Shown: positions 8,138 to 16,972 of the stretch, one piece after another
Numbering within the stretch: the first letter of the stretch is position 1
How the letters are laid out: each line of letters starts with the position of its first letter
Assembly (NCBI GenBank): GCA_015075405.1
Contig: JABTUK010000004.1
Span: 682,001 to 746,000, forward strand
Source: Anaerolineales bacterium
GTDB taxonomy: Bacteria > Chloroflexota > Anaerolineae > 4572-78 > J111
Direction of reading: 5' to 3'
Length of the DNA: 64,000 nt
Made by a program: the position numbers and the translations under genes
Notes under the pieces: generated by a model
Seen by the model: only the letters and a program-made list of their open reading frames with translations
The model's database searches: none
What the model was told of the DNA's origin: nothing

Positions 8138-9550
8138 ATGATTGATTATACGAAGTTCGATCCCGCCAATCCCCCACCCCCACTGATGACCGGCGAACCC
8201 GGCTCATTTGCTCACTTTACGATGACCACTCGTTTTCCGGCCATCCTGCAAAATGTTCTCACCGACCACGCCGGGCAATATCCCGCCAGCATTGTGGCAG
8301 CGCTGCAAAGCCTGTATGACGAATTGACCCAAAACCAACCTGTTCGTCCCCTGGAAACAACCGCCCCCGACGGTCCCGATTGGTCCGAAGCCTGGCAGTC
8401 CTACCAGGGCCGAACCTGGCTGGATGTGCCCTGGTATTTTGCCGAAGCTTTTATTTACCGGCGGCTGTTGGAAGCGACAGGGTATTTTGGAGGAGACAAG
8501 GAGGCGAAGAGGCGAGGAGGCGAGACTGAGGAGCAAGGGCGAGAGAGCATCTCCGGTTCCCCGTCTTCGGTCCCCGGTCTATCTTCAGGGAACAACTCCG
8601 AGGCAAAAAAGTGGATTGGCGTTGATCCATTTCTGCCGCGCAAGCAGGTCGAGTTGGAGAGCGCAACCACCTGGGCAGTAGCAGCCGCGGCTCTCAGCCA
8701 CGCGCCCGATGGCTCTGCCGAGAGTTTGGCGGCGCTGCTGCACCATTGTCTGTGGGGCAACCGGGCTGATTTGAGTTACACCAAAGTGGCCGAATTAGCC
8801 GGAGGCAAAATTGTCGTCACCAGCGAGCAGGCCAATTTGCTGGTGGACGATACCGAGGCGGTGCTGGAATACTTGCAGGGGAGCAGGGGAGCAGGGGAGC
8901 AGGGGGGAGCAGTTCAATCTCCCCTGCCCCCCCGCCCCCTTGCGCCTCTGCCCAAGTTCGACGGTCGGATTGACTTTATCTGTGACAACGCCGGCACCGA
9001 ACTGCTGCTGGATTTAGTGCTGGTGGATTTTCTGCTCAGGTTTGGGTGGGCTGAGTGCATCACCATGCACGTCAAGGCCCACCCCACCTTTGTCTCGGAT
9101 GCTATCCCGGCCGACATCGAGCTGACTCTGGCCGCGCTGAAATCACGCGACGTCCCCGAATTTTCGGCGCTGGCCGAGCGGCTGGAAAGGTTTGCAGAAC
9201 AGCAGCGCTGGCGGATACAGTCCGACCTGTTTTGGAACAGCAGCCATTTTTTCTGGGAAATTCCGCCACATTTGCAGGCCGAACTAGCCCAAACCAGTCT
9301 GGTCATTCTCAAAGGCGACGCCAACTACCGCCGCCTGCTGGGCGACAGCCGCTGGCCGACGACCGTACCCCTGGCCGACGCCGTGCCTTATTTTCCCGCG
9401 CCGTTTGTCTGCCTGCGCACCATGAAATCAGACCCGGTGGTGGGGTTGCAGCCCGGCCAGGCCGAGCAGCTTGACCAGGAAGATGCCGCCTGGCGGGTCA
9501 ATGGCAAACGGGGGCTGATTCAGTTTTTGAAACGTGAGAGTAACTTATAA
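8138..9550 (+). CDS. DUF89/ARMT1-like damage-control phosphatase
   Basis: A 470-residue protein of the DUF89 family, metal-dependent phosphatases that clear damaged phosphometabolites. WLDVPWYFAEAFIYRRLLEA near 95-115, the metal-site motif FICDNAGTEL near 283 and LKGDANYRRLLGD near 393-405 are characteristic. Two low-complexity inserts interrupt it, at about residues 118-150 and 246-270. Their DNA is the same kind of tandem-unit hairpin seen between genes elsewhere in the window, and the frame stays open. It lies 12 bases after the sirtuin stop and ends at a perfect terminator palindrome. Confidence 0.85.
   Translation: MIDYTKFDPANPPPPLMTGEPGSFAHFTMTTRFPAILQNVLTDHAGQYPASIVAALQSLYDELTQNQPVRPLETTAPDGPDWSEAWQSYQGRTWLDVPWYFAEAFIYRRLLEATGYFGGDKEAKRRGGETEEQGRESISGSPSSVPGLSSGNNSEAKKWIGVDPFLPRKQVELESATTWAVAAAALSHAPDGSAESLAALLHHCLWGNRADLSYTKVAELAGGKIVVTSEQANLLVDDTEAVLEYLQGSRGAGEQGGAVQSPLPPRPLAPLPKFDGRIDFICDNAGTELLLDLVLVDFLLRFGWAECITMHVKAHPTFVSDAIPADIELTLAALKSRDVPEFSALAERLERFAEQQRWRIQSDLFWNSSHFFWEIPPHLQAELAQTSLVILKGDANYRRLLGDSRWPTTVPLADAVPYFPAPFVCLRTMKSDPVVGLQPGQAEQLDQEDAAWRVNGKRGLIQFLKRESNL
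8490..8585. repeat. Variable-unit hairpin inside a gene (GAGGCGA units)
   Basis: Tandem GAGGCGA-like units followed by a TCCCCGTCTTCGGTC-type arm, all in frame within the DUF89 gene. Close relatives of these units form the intergenic repeats at 31501 and 43493. Confidence 0.65.
8874..8945. repeat. Variable-unit hairpin inside a gene (GGGGAGCAG units)
   Basis: Four GGGGAGCAG units, a spacer, then CTCCCCTGCCCCC-type complementary units, in frame within the DUF89 gene. Nearly the same units make up the intergenic repeat at 28020. Confidence 0.75.
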
Positions 9551-9561
9551 AAGCAGCAATG

Positions 9562-9603
9562 AAAAACGAGGAGGTTAAAGTATACTTTAACCTCCTCGTT
9601 TTT
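9562..9603. terminator. Perfect palindromic bidirectional terminator
   Basis: A 42-bp perfect palindrome with outer arms AAAAACGAGGAGG and CCTCCTCGTTTTT sits between convergent genes. The A-tract and T-tract let it end transcription in both directions. Confidence 0.9.
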
Positions 9604-9623
9604 ATTTCAGCAAAAGCTCACAG

Positions 9624-11114
9624 TTATGACATAAACGGCAAAAATCGTTGGTACGCCTCACTCCAGGCCTGAGTCTCTTCCGGCTGGTAGATTTCGACCG
9701 GGAAGGATTTGCGCACCAGCGCCCGGCCCTCGCGCAGCGAGCTAATCTGCCCGGCGGCCAGCAGTTGCATCAAAACGTTGCCGGCAGCGGTCGCTTCAAC
9801 CGGGCCAGCCACTACCGGCTGCCCGGTGGCGTTGGCCGCAAACTGGTTGAGCAGGCGGTTTTGCGACCCCCCACCGACAATATGCACGGTTGTGACCGGC
9901 CGACCGGTCAATTCCTCGGTTTTTTCGATGACCCAGCGATATTTAAAGGCCAGGCTTTCCAGGGCGCAGCGGATAAAGCCGCCTTTGCTGTCGGGCGGGG
10001 TTTGGCCGGTGCGGAGGCAAAAGTCGCGGATGCGGGCCGGCATATCGCCCGGCGCAAAGAATGAGGCGTCGTCGGGTTCCACCAGGGCGGCAAAAGGCGC
10101 AGCCTGGGCGGCCAGTTCGGCCAGCTCGGCATAGGAGTGTTCCTGGCCCTGCTGCGCCCAGGTGCGGCGGCACTCTTGCACCAGCCACAAGCCCATCACA
10201 TTTTTCAACAGACGAATAGTGTTTTCCACTCCGCCTTCATTGGTAAAGTTGTAGGCCAAACTCTGCGGGGTAATGACCGGGCTGGTGGTCTCCACCCCCA
10301 CCAGCGACCACGTGCCGGAACTGATGTAGGCAAAACTGTTTTCAGCCTCCTCGGCCACCGGCACTGCCGCCACCGCGCTGGCTGTATCGTGTGAACCAGG
10401 GGCGATGACGGAAATGGTCCGGCTGACCCCGACTTCGTCGGCCACGCCGGGCAGCAAATGGCCCAACTCAGTGCCGGGCTGGACAATGGCCGGGAAGATG
10501 TGGGTGGGCAGCCCCAGCTTTTCCAGCAGCGGGTAAGCCCAGGTCCCCCGGCGGGGGTCAAAGCATTGGCTGGTGGTGGCGTCGGTGTATTCACAGGCCC
10601 GCCGGCCGGTCAGCCAGTAGTTGAACAGGTCGGGCATCATCAGCAAACTGGAGGCGACTTCGAGTTTGGGCGATTTATGCAGCGACATGGACAGCAGTTG
10701 GTACAATGAATTGAGCTGTAGAAACTGGATGCCGGTCTGCTCAAAAATCTCCTCACGCGGAACGATTTCAAACGCTTTCTCTACCATCCCATCGTTGCGG
10801 CTGTCGCGGTAGTGGTGCGGATTGCCTATCAGATGGCCGGCCCGGTCGAGCAAGGCAAAGTCAACGCCCCAGGTATCCAGGCCCAATGAAGTCACCTGGC
10901 TGCCACTGTCGGCATAGGCCCTGGCTAAGCCGTGCTTTATTTCGGTATAGAGACTCAGCACATTCCAGTACATGCCGGTTGGCAAGCGCACCGGGCCGTT
11001 GGGAAAGCGATGAACTGCCTCCAGCGACAATTTATCTCCATCGAAGCGCCCCAATATCGCCCGGCCACTTTCCGCTCCCAGGTCAAAGGCAATAAAATTA
11101 GCAGTTTTGGTCAT
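9624..11114 (-). CDS. FGGY sugar kinase, rhamnulokinase type
   Basis: Phosphorylates a ketose, probably L-fuculose or L-rhamnulose, at C1 with ATP. The N-terminus FIAFDLGAESGR matches the RhaB phosphate-binding loop (DLGASSGR type), and LDTWGVDFALLD, HYRDSRN and SSGTWSLVGVE are strong rhamnulokinase signatures. At 496 residues it is full length. It lies downstream of the L-fucose isomerase gene on the same strand, so an L-fuculokinase role is the most economical reading, with L-rhamnulose as the alternative. It is the last gene of the minus-strand sugar island. Confidence 0.9.
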   Translation of the reverse strand: MTKTANFIAFDLGAESGRAILGRFDGDKLSLEAVHRFPNGPVRLPTGMYWNVLSLYTEIKHGLARAYADSGSQVTSLGLDTWGVDFALLDRAGHLIGNPHHYRDSRNDGMVEKAFEIVPREEIFEQTGIQFLQLNSLYQLLSMSLHKSPKLEVASSLLMMPDLFNYWLTGRRACEYTDATTSQCFDPRRGTWAYPLLEKLGLPTHIFPAIVQPGTELGHLLPGVADEVGVSRTISVIAPGSHDTASAVAAVPVAEEAENSFAYISSGTWSLVGVETTSPVITPQSLAYNFTNEGGVENTIRLLKNVMGLWLVQECRRTWAQQGQEHSYAELAELAAQAAPFAALVEPDDASFFAPGDMPARIRDFCLRTGQTPPDSKGGFIRCALESLAFKYRWVIEKTEELTGRPVTTVHIVGGGSQNRLLNQFAANATGQPVVAGPVEATAAGNVLMQLLAAGQISSLREGRALVRKSFPVEIYQPEETQAWSEAYQRFLPFMS

Positions 11115-11130
11115 AATAGTATCCTTTCAG

Positions 11131-11296
11131 GTAGACGGTAAACAGTAGACGGTAGACGGGGAAAGAGTCTCCATCCCCCCTTGAGTTGAGCAGGAGACAA
11201 TCAAAATAATCAAACCGGGTAAACATGGACAGCAGTCAAGGGAAACTTCCCCCTGTTTACTGTCTACGCCCTTCGGCGCACCCGAAGGGGTGCCGT

Positions 11297-11312
<16 letters not shown>
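11131..11312. repeat. Variable-unit hairpin, GTAGACG type
   Basis: Left arm of GTAGACGGTA units at 11132-11162, right arm of CTGTCTAC units at 11253-11310, with about 90 bp between. The right arm runs into the last codons of the fucose isomerase gene. It separates isomerase and kinase genes. Confidence 0.7.
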
Positions 11313-13120
<1,808 letters not shown>

Positions 13121-13130
13121 AATATACTCC

Positions 13131-13409
13131 TTAAGGATGAATTGGCGCAAAAGGTTTGAGGCTGAGTGGGGTTAAGTATAAAAATGAGGAGAAAGTTCCT
13201 CGATTGAAACATACCTGCCGGCCTGTCGCAGAATAGCCCGGCAAGTCCCTGTATCTTTCTCCTTCGAGATGTAACACGATGGCTTCACGTAAATTCTGAG
13301 TTACCTCATCCAACGTTGAACCCTGGGTAACAACTGGCAACTCCATACATTCAGCCATGTAACCGGACTCTTCACCCTAGTAAATAACTACTTTGATTGT
13401 ATAAATCAC
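13131..13409 (-). pseudogene. Broken HicB-type antitoxin remnant
   Basis: The stretch MAECMELPVVTQGSTLDEVTQN with REAIVLHLEGE is a typical HicB partial RNase-H-like antitoxin. The expected N-terminal strand (IYTIKVVIY) is present upstream, but a TAG at 13377-13379 separates it from the body. After LEGER the normal frame is lost; in a neighbouring frame RAILRQAGRYVSIEEL resembles the C-terminus of HicA-like toxins. A HicBA pair thus seems to have decayed here, next to an intact RelE-type pair. A short protein from the ATG at 13358 cannot be ruled out. Confidence 0.6.
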
Positions 13410-13762
13410 AAATCACCCTCCTCTGATTGCTCATCTCTGATGGCTTGGACAAGTTTTTGAACACGTATCTTCTCGTCTGCTGACAAATCTTCCTTTTTCA
13501 CTTTGTCATAAATTGTAACGAGCCAAACCGTATCTTCGATCGCCCAATAGTAGATTACCCCATAGCCCCCGCGTTTACCTTTCCCTTTGGATTTCATCCG
13601 AGCCTTCCGGGCGCCTCCAGTACCAGGGATAATCGGATGAGCCTCAGCTTCAAATGTCCCTAAAAAAACCTCAAGGTCGGCGCGTAGATTAGGGTTGTGC
13701 TTACGTAGCGTCTTTAAATTATGGTTGAACCAATCGGTGAAAACGAAGCGATAACGCATCAA
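13406..13762 (-). CDS. RelE/HigB-like toxin
   Basis: A 118-residue basic protein similar to the phage-type RelE/HigB toxins that cut ribosome-bound mRNA. The core runs RYRFVFTDWFNHNLKTL, then GARKARMKSKGKGKRGGYG and VIYYWAIEDTVWLVTIYDK, with the strand KEDLS that follows in this family. Its start overlaps the stop of the upstream antitoxin gene by four bases, the classic coupled arrangement. The pair is inserted in the sugar island between the epimerase-like and fucose isomerase genes. Function is inferred from family and layout. Confidence 0.8.
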   Translation of the reverse strand: MMRYRFVFTDWFNHNLKTLRKHNPNLRADLEVFLGTFEAEAHPIIPGTGGARKARMKSKGKGKRGGYGVIYYWAIEDTVWLVTIYDKVKKEDLSADEKIRVQKLVQAIRDEQSEEGDL

Positions 13763-13998
13763 GGTTCGTTAAATACAGCATCCAAATGTTCAGTTAACTC
13801 TTCGACTGTGCTGACCTCAGTGACACGCCCTAACATGATATCCTGTAACCCCACAGTCAAGTGATCGCCCAAAGTTAAATTTTCAGGACTAACATCATCC
13901 AGCACAATTACCAGTAATGTCGCATTTTCGGGCAAGTTAGCTTCCTCCAGAAGTTGAATTTGACCCTCACGCACAGTTGCCTTTAACGTTGGATACAT
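13759..13998 (-). CDS. Antitoxin partner of the RelE-like toxin
   Basis: A 79-residue acidic protein encoded first in a two-gene unit that overlaps the toxin by four bases. The N-terminal half (MYPTLKATVREGQIQLLEEANLPENATLLVIVL) reads like an AbrB/MazE-type or DUF104-like beta barrel. The C-terminal half (VEELTEHLDAVFNEP) is likely the toxin-binding helix. The order antitoxin then toxin, the size and the charge all fit a type II system. The DNA-binding class is uncertain. Confidence 0.7.
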   Translation of the reverse strand: MYPTLKATVREGQIQLLEEANLPENATLLVIVLDDVSPENLTLGDHLTVGLQDIMLGRVTEVSTVEELTEHLDAVFNEP

Positions 13999-14157
13999 TG
14001 TTTCACCCCTATCTTTCTGCCAGAAAGTTCGATGAGTAGATTATACATTCTTGACTTCTGATGCCCAACTGAAGTTTATTTGCCGCCTACCTCAATCATC
14101 ACTTTGGTAAACTTGCCGGGAGCCATATCCCAATAAAAGAGACAGCTTCCATACTGA
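13999..14157. other. Toxin-antitoxin leader plus possible gene tail
   Basis: Holds the leader of the antitoxin gene. On the minus strand it also contains a short open tail ending DMAPGKFTKVMIEVGGK with a stop at 14076, overlapping the end of the DUF4432 gene in another frame. This may be the surviving C-terminus of a lost gene; I cannot name it. Confidence 0.3.
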
Positions 14158-15258
14158 TTATCTTTCCACAGAAGCGACCATCTGGTTGATTTTTTCTGCC
14201 ATCACTTTAGCTTCGTCCGGCGTCAAGGCCCCAGCTTCCAAATCGAAGTGAAACTCACCGCCCGGCGGCAGCACTTTGAGGTTGCCTTTGGCTTTCTCGG
14301 CGGTGTAGCCTTCCGGCTCGGCGGTGGCGGGCAGAATGATGCCCAGGCAATCCTGGTCGGCGGTACGGCTGATCCAGCGGACGCCGTGATCCAGTTCCGC
14401 CGGGCGATGGCTGATAAAATCGGCGGCCCCATCGGGGTGAAGCTGCATACTGTGCGCCCAACCGGCCTCGTCGGCCAGATAGTCCACAAAAAAGACCACT
14501 TCCGGGTCAAAGGCCAGGTCGGGGTTGAGAACATTATGTTTTTCCGGCTGAGCTTCCAACTCCTGCAAAAATTCCCGGTACCCCGCCGGGGGATGGATAT
14601 GGCCGGGAATACTGCTGCGGACACGCACGTGGGCCGGGTCACAAGGGGCGCTGTAAACCAGCCGGCCATAATCTACCGGGCGGAAATTGACGTGGGCCAG
14701 GTACATCAATTCCATTGGCGAGCGTTTCAGGTTTTTGACCGTCAGCGAGATGGCTATTTTGCTGGAATTGGCATAAAGTTTGACCACCGGGCTGGCGATA
14801 TAATTATGATTAAAGGCGACGGTATGCTGGTAGATTCCCGTCAAACCCAAATAGGGGCCGCGCTCATCCTGACCGATGAGCAGTTGGGCAGTCTGGTAGG
14901 GGGCGTTGGGCAGTTCACCGTGCAGCGGATGGCTGTCTGCCTCGGTGGGGACGCCCATGGCCGTAGCCCCACAATGCACCAAAAACCCGCCATAAGTGTT
15001 CAGGTAAATCGTAGTGGGGTTAGGCTGGTCAAACATAGATTTCATCGTCAAGGTTCGTCCGTAAAATTCGGCGTGCCAGATTTGCTGCCCTTGAAACGGC
15101 AGCAGCGTAATTTGGCCTACCTGATTGACCAGCCGCAGCCCGCAAACGCCGCTGTCATAAAGAAAAGTAGAGGCCGTCAGGCCGGCAAAGTCGGCCAATT
15201 TTTTTTCGGCTTCACGAAAAAAATAAGGTTGTAAATTGATGGTGGTTTCCCAGGACAT
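14158..15258 (-). CDS. DUF4432 aldose-epimerase-like protein
   Basis: A 366-residue protein of the DUF4432 family, which shares the galactose-mutarotase beta-sandwich and is often found in sugar operons. Matching regions are GVCGLRLVNQVGQITLLPFQGQQIWHAEF, NTYGGFLVHCGATAMG and HPLHGELPN (likely active-site His), and LMYLAHVNFRPVD. It probably equilibrates anomers of the imported sugar or of its acid or lactone. It lies in the same minus-strand series as fucose isomerase. The sugar is not determined. Confidence 0.8.
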   Translation of the reverse strand: MSWETTINLQPYFFREAEKKLADFAGLTASTFLYDSGVCGLRLVNQVGQITLLPFQGQQIWHAEFYGRTLTMKSMFDQPNPTTIYLNTYGGFLVHCGATAMGVPTEADSHPLHGELPNAPYQTAQLLIGQDERGPYLGLTGIYQHTVAFNHNYIASPVVKLYANSSKIAISLTVKNLKRSPMELMYLAHVNFRPVDYGRLVYSAPCDPAHVRVRSSIPGHIHPPAGYREFLQELEAQPEKHNVLNPDLAFDPEVVFFVDYLADEAGWAHSMQLHPDGAADFISHRPAELDHGVRWISRTADQDCLGIILPATAEPEGYTAEKAKGNLKVLPPGGEFHFDLEAGALTPDEAKVMAEKINQMVASVER

Positions 15259-15318
15259 ATTTCCTCTCTTAAGGCTGATCTTAAGGCTGAGGCTGAGATC
15301 AAACCTGCCTTAGCTTTA

Positions 15319-15427
15319 GAGTCTCAGTGGATCCAAATTTGAGAAGCCAGCACGCCCACGTGCGGCTTCGTTCGGCGCGTGGGCGTGCCCGCTTCGCGTC
15401 CTCGGAAAATTGGATCTACTGAGTCTC
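15319..15427. repeat. Nested 109-bp inverted repeat (cruciform)
   Basis: Outer arms of about 18 bp (GAGTCTCAGTGGATCCAA and its near-complement at 15410-15427, one mismatch) enclose an inner 11-bp stem GCACGCCCACG / CGTGGGCGTGC (15350-15360 and 15378-15388). It sits in the 299-bp gap between the DUF4432 gene and the small membrane protein gene, next to two variable-unit repeats. Confidence 0.75.
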
Positions 15428-15475
15428 AATCTTACTTTATCGGGTCTCCAGGATTTCGTGGGGTTTGGACCTGAT

Positions 15476-15522
15476 ACGTGATGCGTGATGACCCTAATTA
15501 CGTGTCACGCATCACGCATCAC
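15476..15522. repeat. Variable-unit hairpin, GTGATGC type
   Basis: Tandem GTGATGC units, an eight- to ten-base spacer and the complementary GCATCAC units. It lies in the same gap as the nested inverted repeat at 15319. Confidence 0.75.
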
Positions 15523-15557
15523 TTTGCCGCTACCCCCTGAATTCCAAAAGAGTCACT

Positions 15558-15800
15558 TTATCTTCTTACTAAACTAAGCAGGAACAGTAAAACAATGGCC
15601 CCAACAAAGGCGACAATTAACGAGCCGACAAAGCCATAAGCGGCCAAGCCCAGAATCCCAAACAACCAGCCGCCGAGGAGCGCGCCGATCACCCCAATGA
15701 TGAGGTTGCCAATCAAGCCGAAGCCCCGTCCCCGAAATACCTGTCCGGCCAACCAACCGGCGATTAAACCAATAACCAAAAACCAGATAAGATTTTCCAC
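15558..15800 (-). CDS. GlsB/YeaQ/YmgE-family membrane protein
   Basis: An 80-residue, very hydrophobic glycine-rich protein with three predicted membrane helices (about 3-22, 29-50, 56-77). The motifs GLIAGWLAGQV, GLIGNLIIGVIGALLGGWLF and VGAIVLLFL are those of the transglycosylase-associated/GlsB family, small inner-membrane proteins linked to general stress. It has no evident link to the sugar genes. Confidence 0.9.
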   Translation of the reverse strand: MENLIWFLVIGLIAGWLAGQVFRGRGFGLIGNLIIGVIGALLGGWLFGILGLAAYGFVGSLIVAFVGAIVLLFLLSLVRR

Positions 15801-15859
15801 GATTTACTGACTCCTTTTGATGAATTGCAATAGGTTGCACCGTCACAGCATTGCCAATT

Positions 15860-15930
15860 TGCGAATGACGAATGGGAATCAGAACCATCATTCGCCATTC
15901 GCTCATTCACCATTCGCTCATTCGCCATTC
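15860..15930. repeat. Variable-unit hairpin, GAATGGCGAATGA type
   Basis: Left arm GCGAATGACGAATGG, spacer, then CATTCGCCATTCGCTCATTC units. The right arm supplies the last codons and stop (GGC GAA TGA) of the phosphotriesterase-like gene, as also happens at 351. Confidence 0.75.
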
Positions 15931-16877
15931 TTTTCCAATCTCTCATCTCCAATCCCCGCTTTCGCCAGGCGTTCCGCCACATTTGGCCCAATCAGCCGGT
16001 CAATCATAGCGTCCTCAATATTCTCGGCCCGCAGGCGGGGAATAATTTGGTCAAGCAGCGCCGCCAGCCCCGGCTGGCCCTGATAGTGCCGCCACCTGGC
16101 ACTGGCAGCCATGTCCAGACCGATGGCAATACTTCGCCCCCAGCCCTGCCGGACCATCTCTGTCAGCAGCGGCCAGACCCCCTTCTCCGGTTTATAGGCG
16201 GGGCGAATAAAGGTATCATAGCCCAACAGCACCCCGGCCTGAGCTAATTCCCGGTGCAGCCCTAAATCGGGGCGTTTGTCCATGTGGCAAAAATAGAGCC
16301 GCCGGCTGGACACCCCCCGGTCTTCAAAAAAGAGGGGCAGCGCCTCGACATTCTGGCCCTCTTCGGTGTGGAACAGCAGCGGCGCGCCGGTTTGACGGGC
16401 CGCTTCGGCGGCGGCTTCCAGCAGCACCCGATTCTGTTCTTTGAACGTGCCATCGTAACCCACCTTGATGGCCGTAGCCGGAACTGCCCCATCCGTCTCG
16501 CGCATGCCGCCGACGATTTCTTCCATAAAATAAGCCGCGGCTTCTTCTTCAGAAGCCGACCAGAGCCAGTAGCCGGAGGGATAATAACGCTGGAGATGGT
16601 AGCCGGTGACAGCCGTAATATAAAGTTGAGCCGCCTCGGCCAGTTTGACCAGCATACGGGCATCGCGTCCACAGCCACCCGGCTGGCAGTCAATAATGGT
16701 GTCGCCGCCCGCCGAGCGAAAATCCTTCAGTTCGGCCTCGATAAGGCGGGCGTTGTCCAGAACCAGGCGAGCGTCGGGTTTTACCCCCTCCGGCGGACTA
16801 ATCCAGACATGGCCGTGTCCATCGGCCACTTTGATATTTTCAACGGGAATCAACCCGGTGACGGTTTGGATTTGCAT
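15918..16877 (-). CDS. Phosphotriesterase-family metal hydrolase (putative sugar lactonase)
   Basis: A 319-residue amidohydrolase-superfamily protein of the PTE branch. The N-terminal metal motif is DGHGHVW (His-x-His), AIKVGYDG near 140 carries the bridging lysine, HTEEG near 171 and CHMDKRPD near 197 give the two histidines, and GLDMAAS near 255 gives the aspartate. Relatives in sugar islands hydrolyse lactones or phosphosugar esters, so a lactonase role is plausible. The last residues (KNGE) are encoded by a hairpin repeat. Confidence 0.75.
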   Translation of the reverse strand: MQIQTVTGLIPVENIKVADGHGHVWISPPEGVKPDARLVLDNARLIEAELKDFRSAGGDTIIDCQPGGCGRDARMLVKLAEAAQLYITAVTGYHLQRYYPSGYWLWSASEEEAAAYFMEEIVGGMRETDGAVPATAIKVGYDGTFKEQNRVLLEAAAEAARQTGAPLLFHTEEGQNVEALPLFFEDRGVSSRRLYFCHMDKRPDLGLHRELAQAGVLLGYDTFIRPAYKPEKGVWPLLTEMVRQGWGRSIAIGLDMAASARWRHYQGQPGLAALLDQIIPRLRAENIEDAMIDRLIGPNVAERLAKAGIGDERLEKNGE

Positions 16878-16886
16878 AATACTTGC

Positions 16887-16947
16887 AAGGAACTGAGGGA
16901 ACTAAGGGAACTTATAGGGATTTAAGTTCCTTCAGTTCCTTTAGTTG
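16887..16947. repeat. Variable-unit hairpin, AAGGAACT type
   Basis: Left arm of GGAACT units (AAGGAACTGAGGGAACT), a spacer, and right arm of AGTTCC units. It lies between the kinase stop at 16973 and the PTE-like start at 16877. Confidence 0.75.
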
Positions 16948-16972
16948 CATCAAGCCCCTGTATTAAAATACT

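Noticed and set aside
14248..15234. 328-codon plus-strand frame opposite the DUF4432 gene
   Set aside because: A shadow of the real minus-strand gene, with no ribosome site or recognisable domain.
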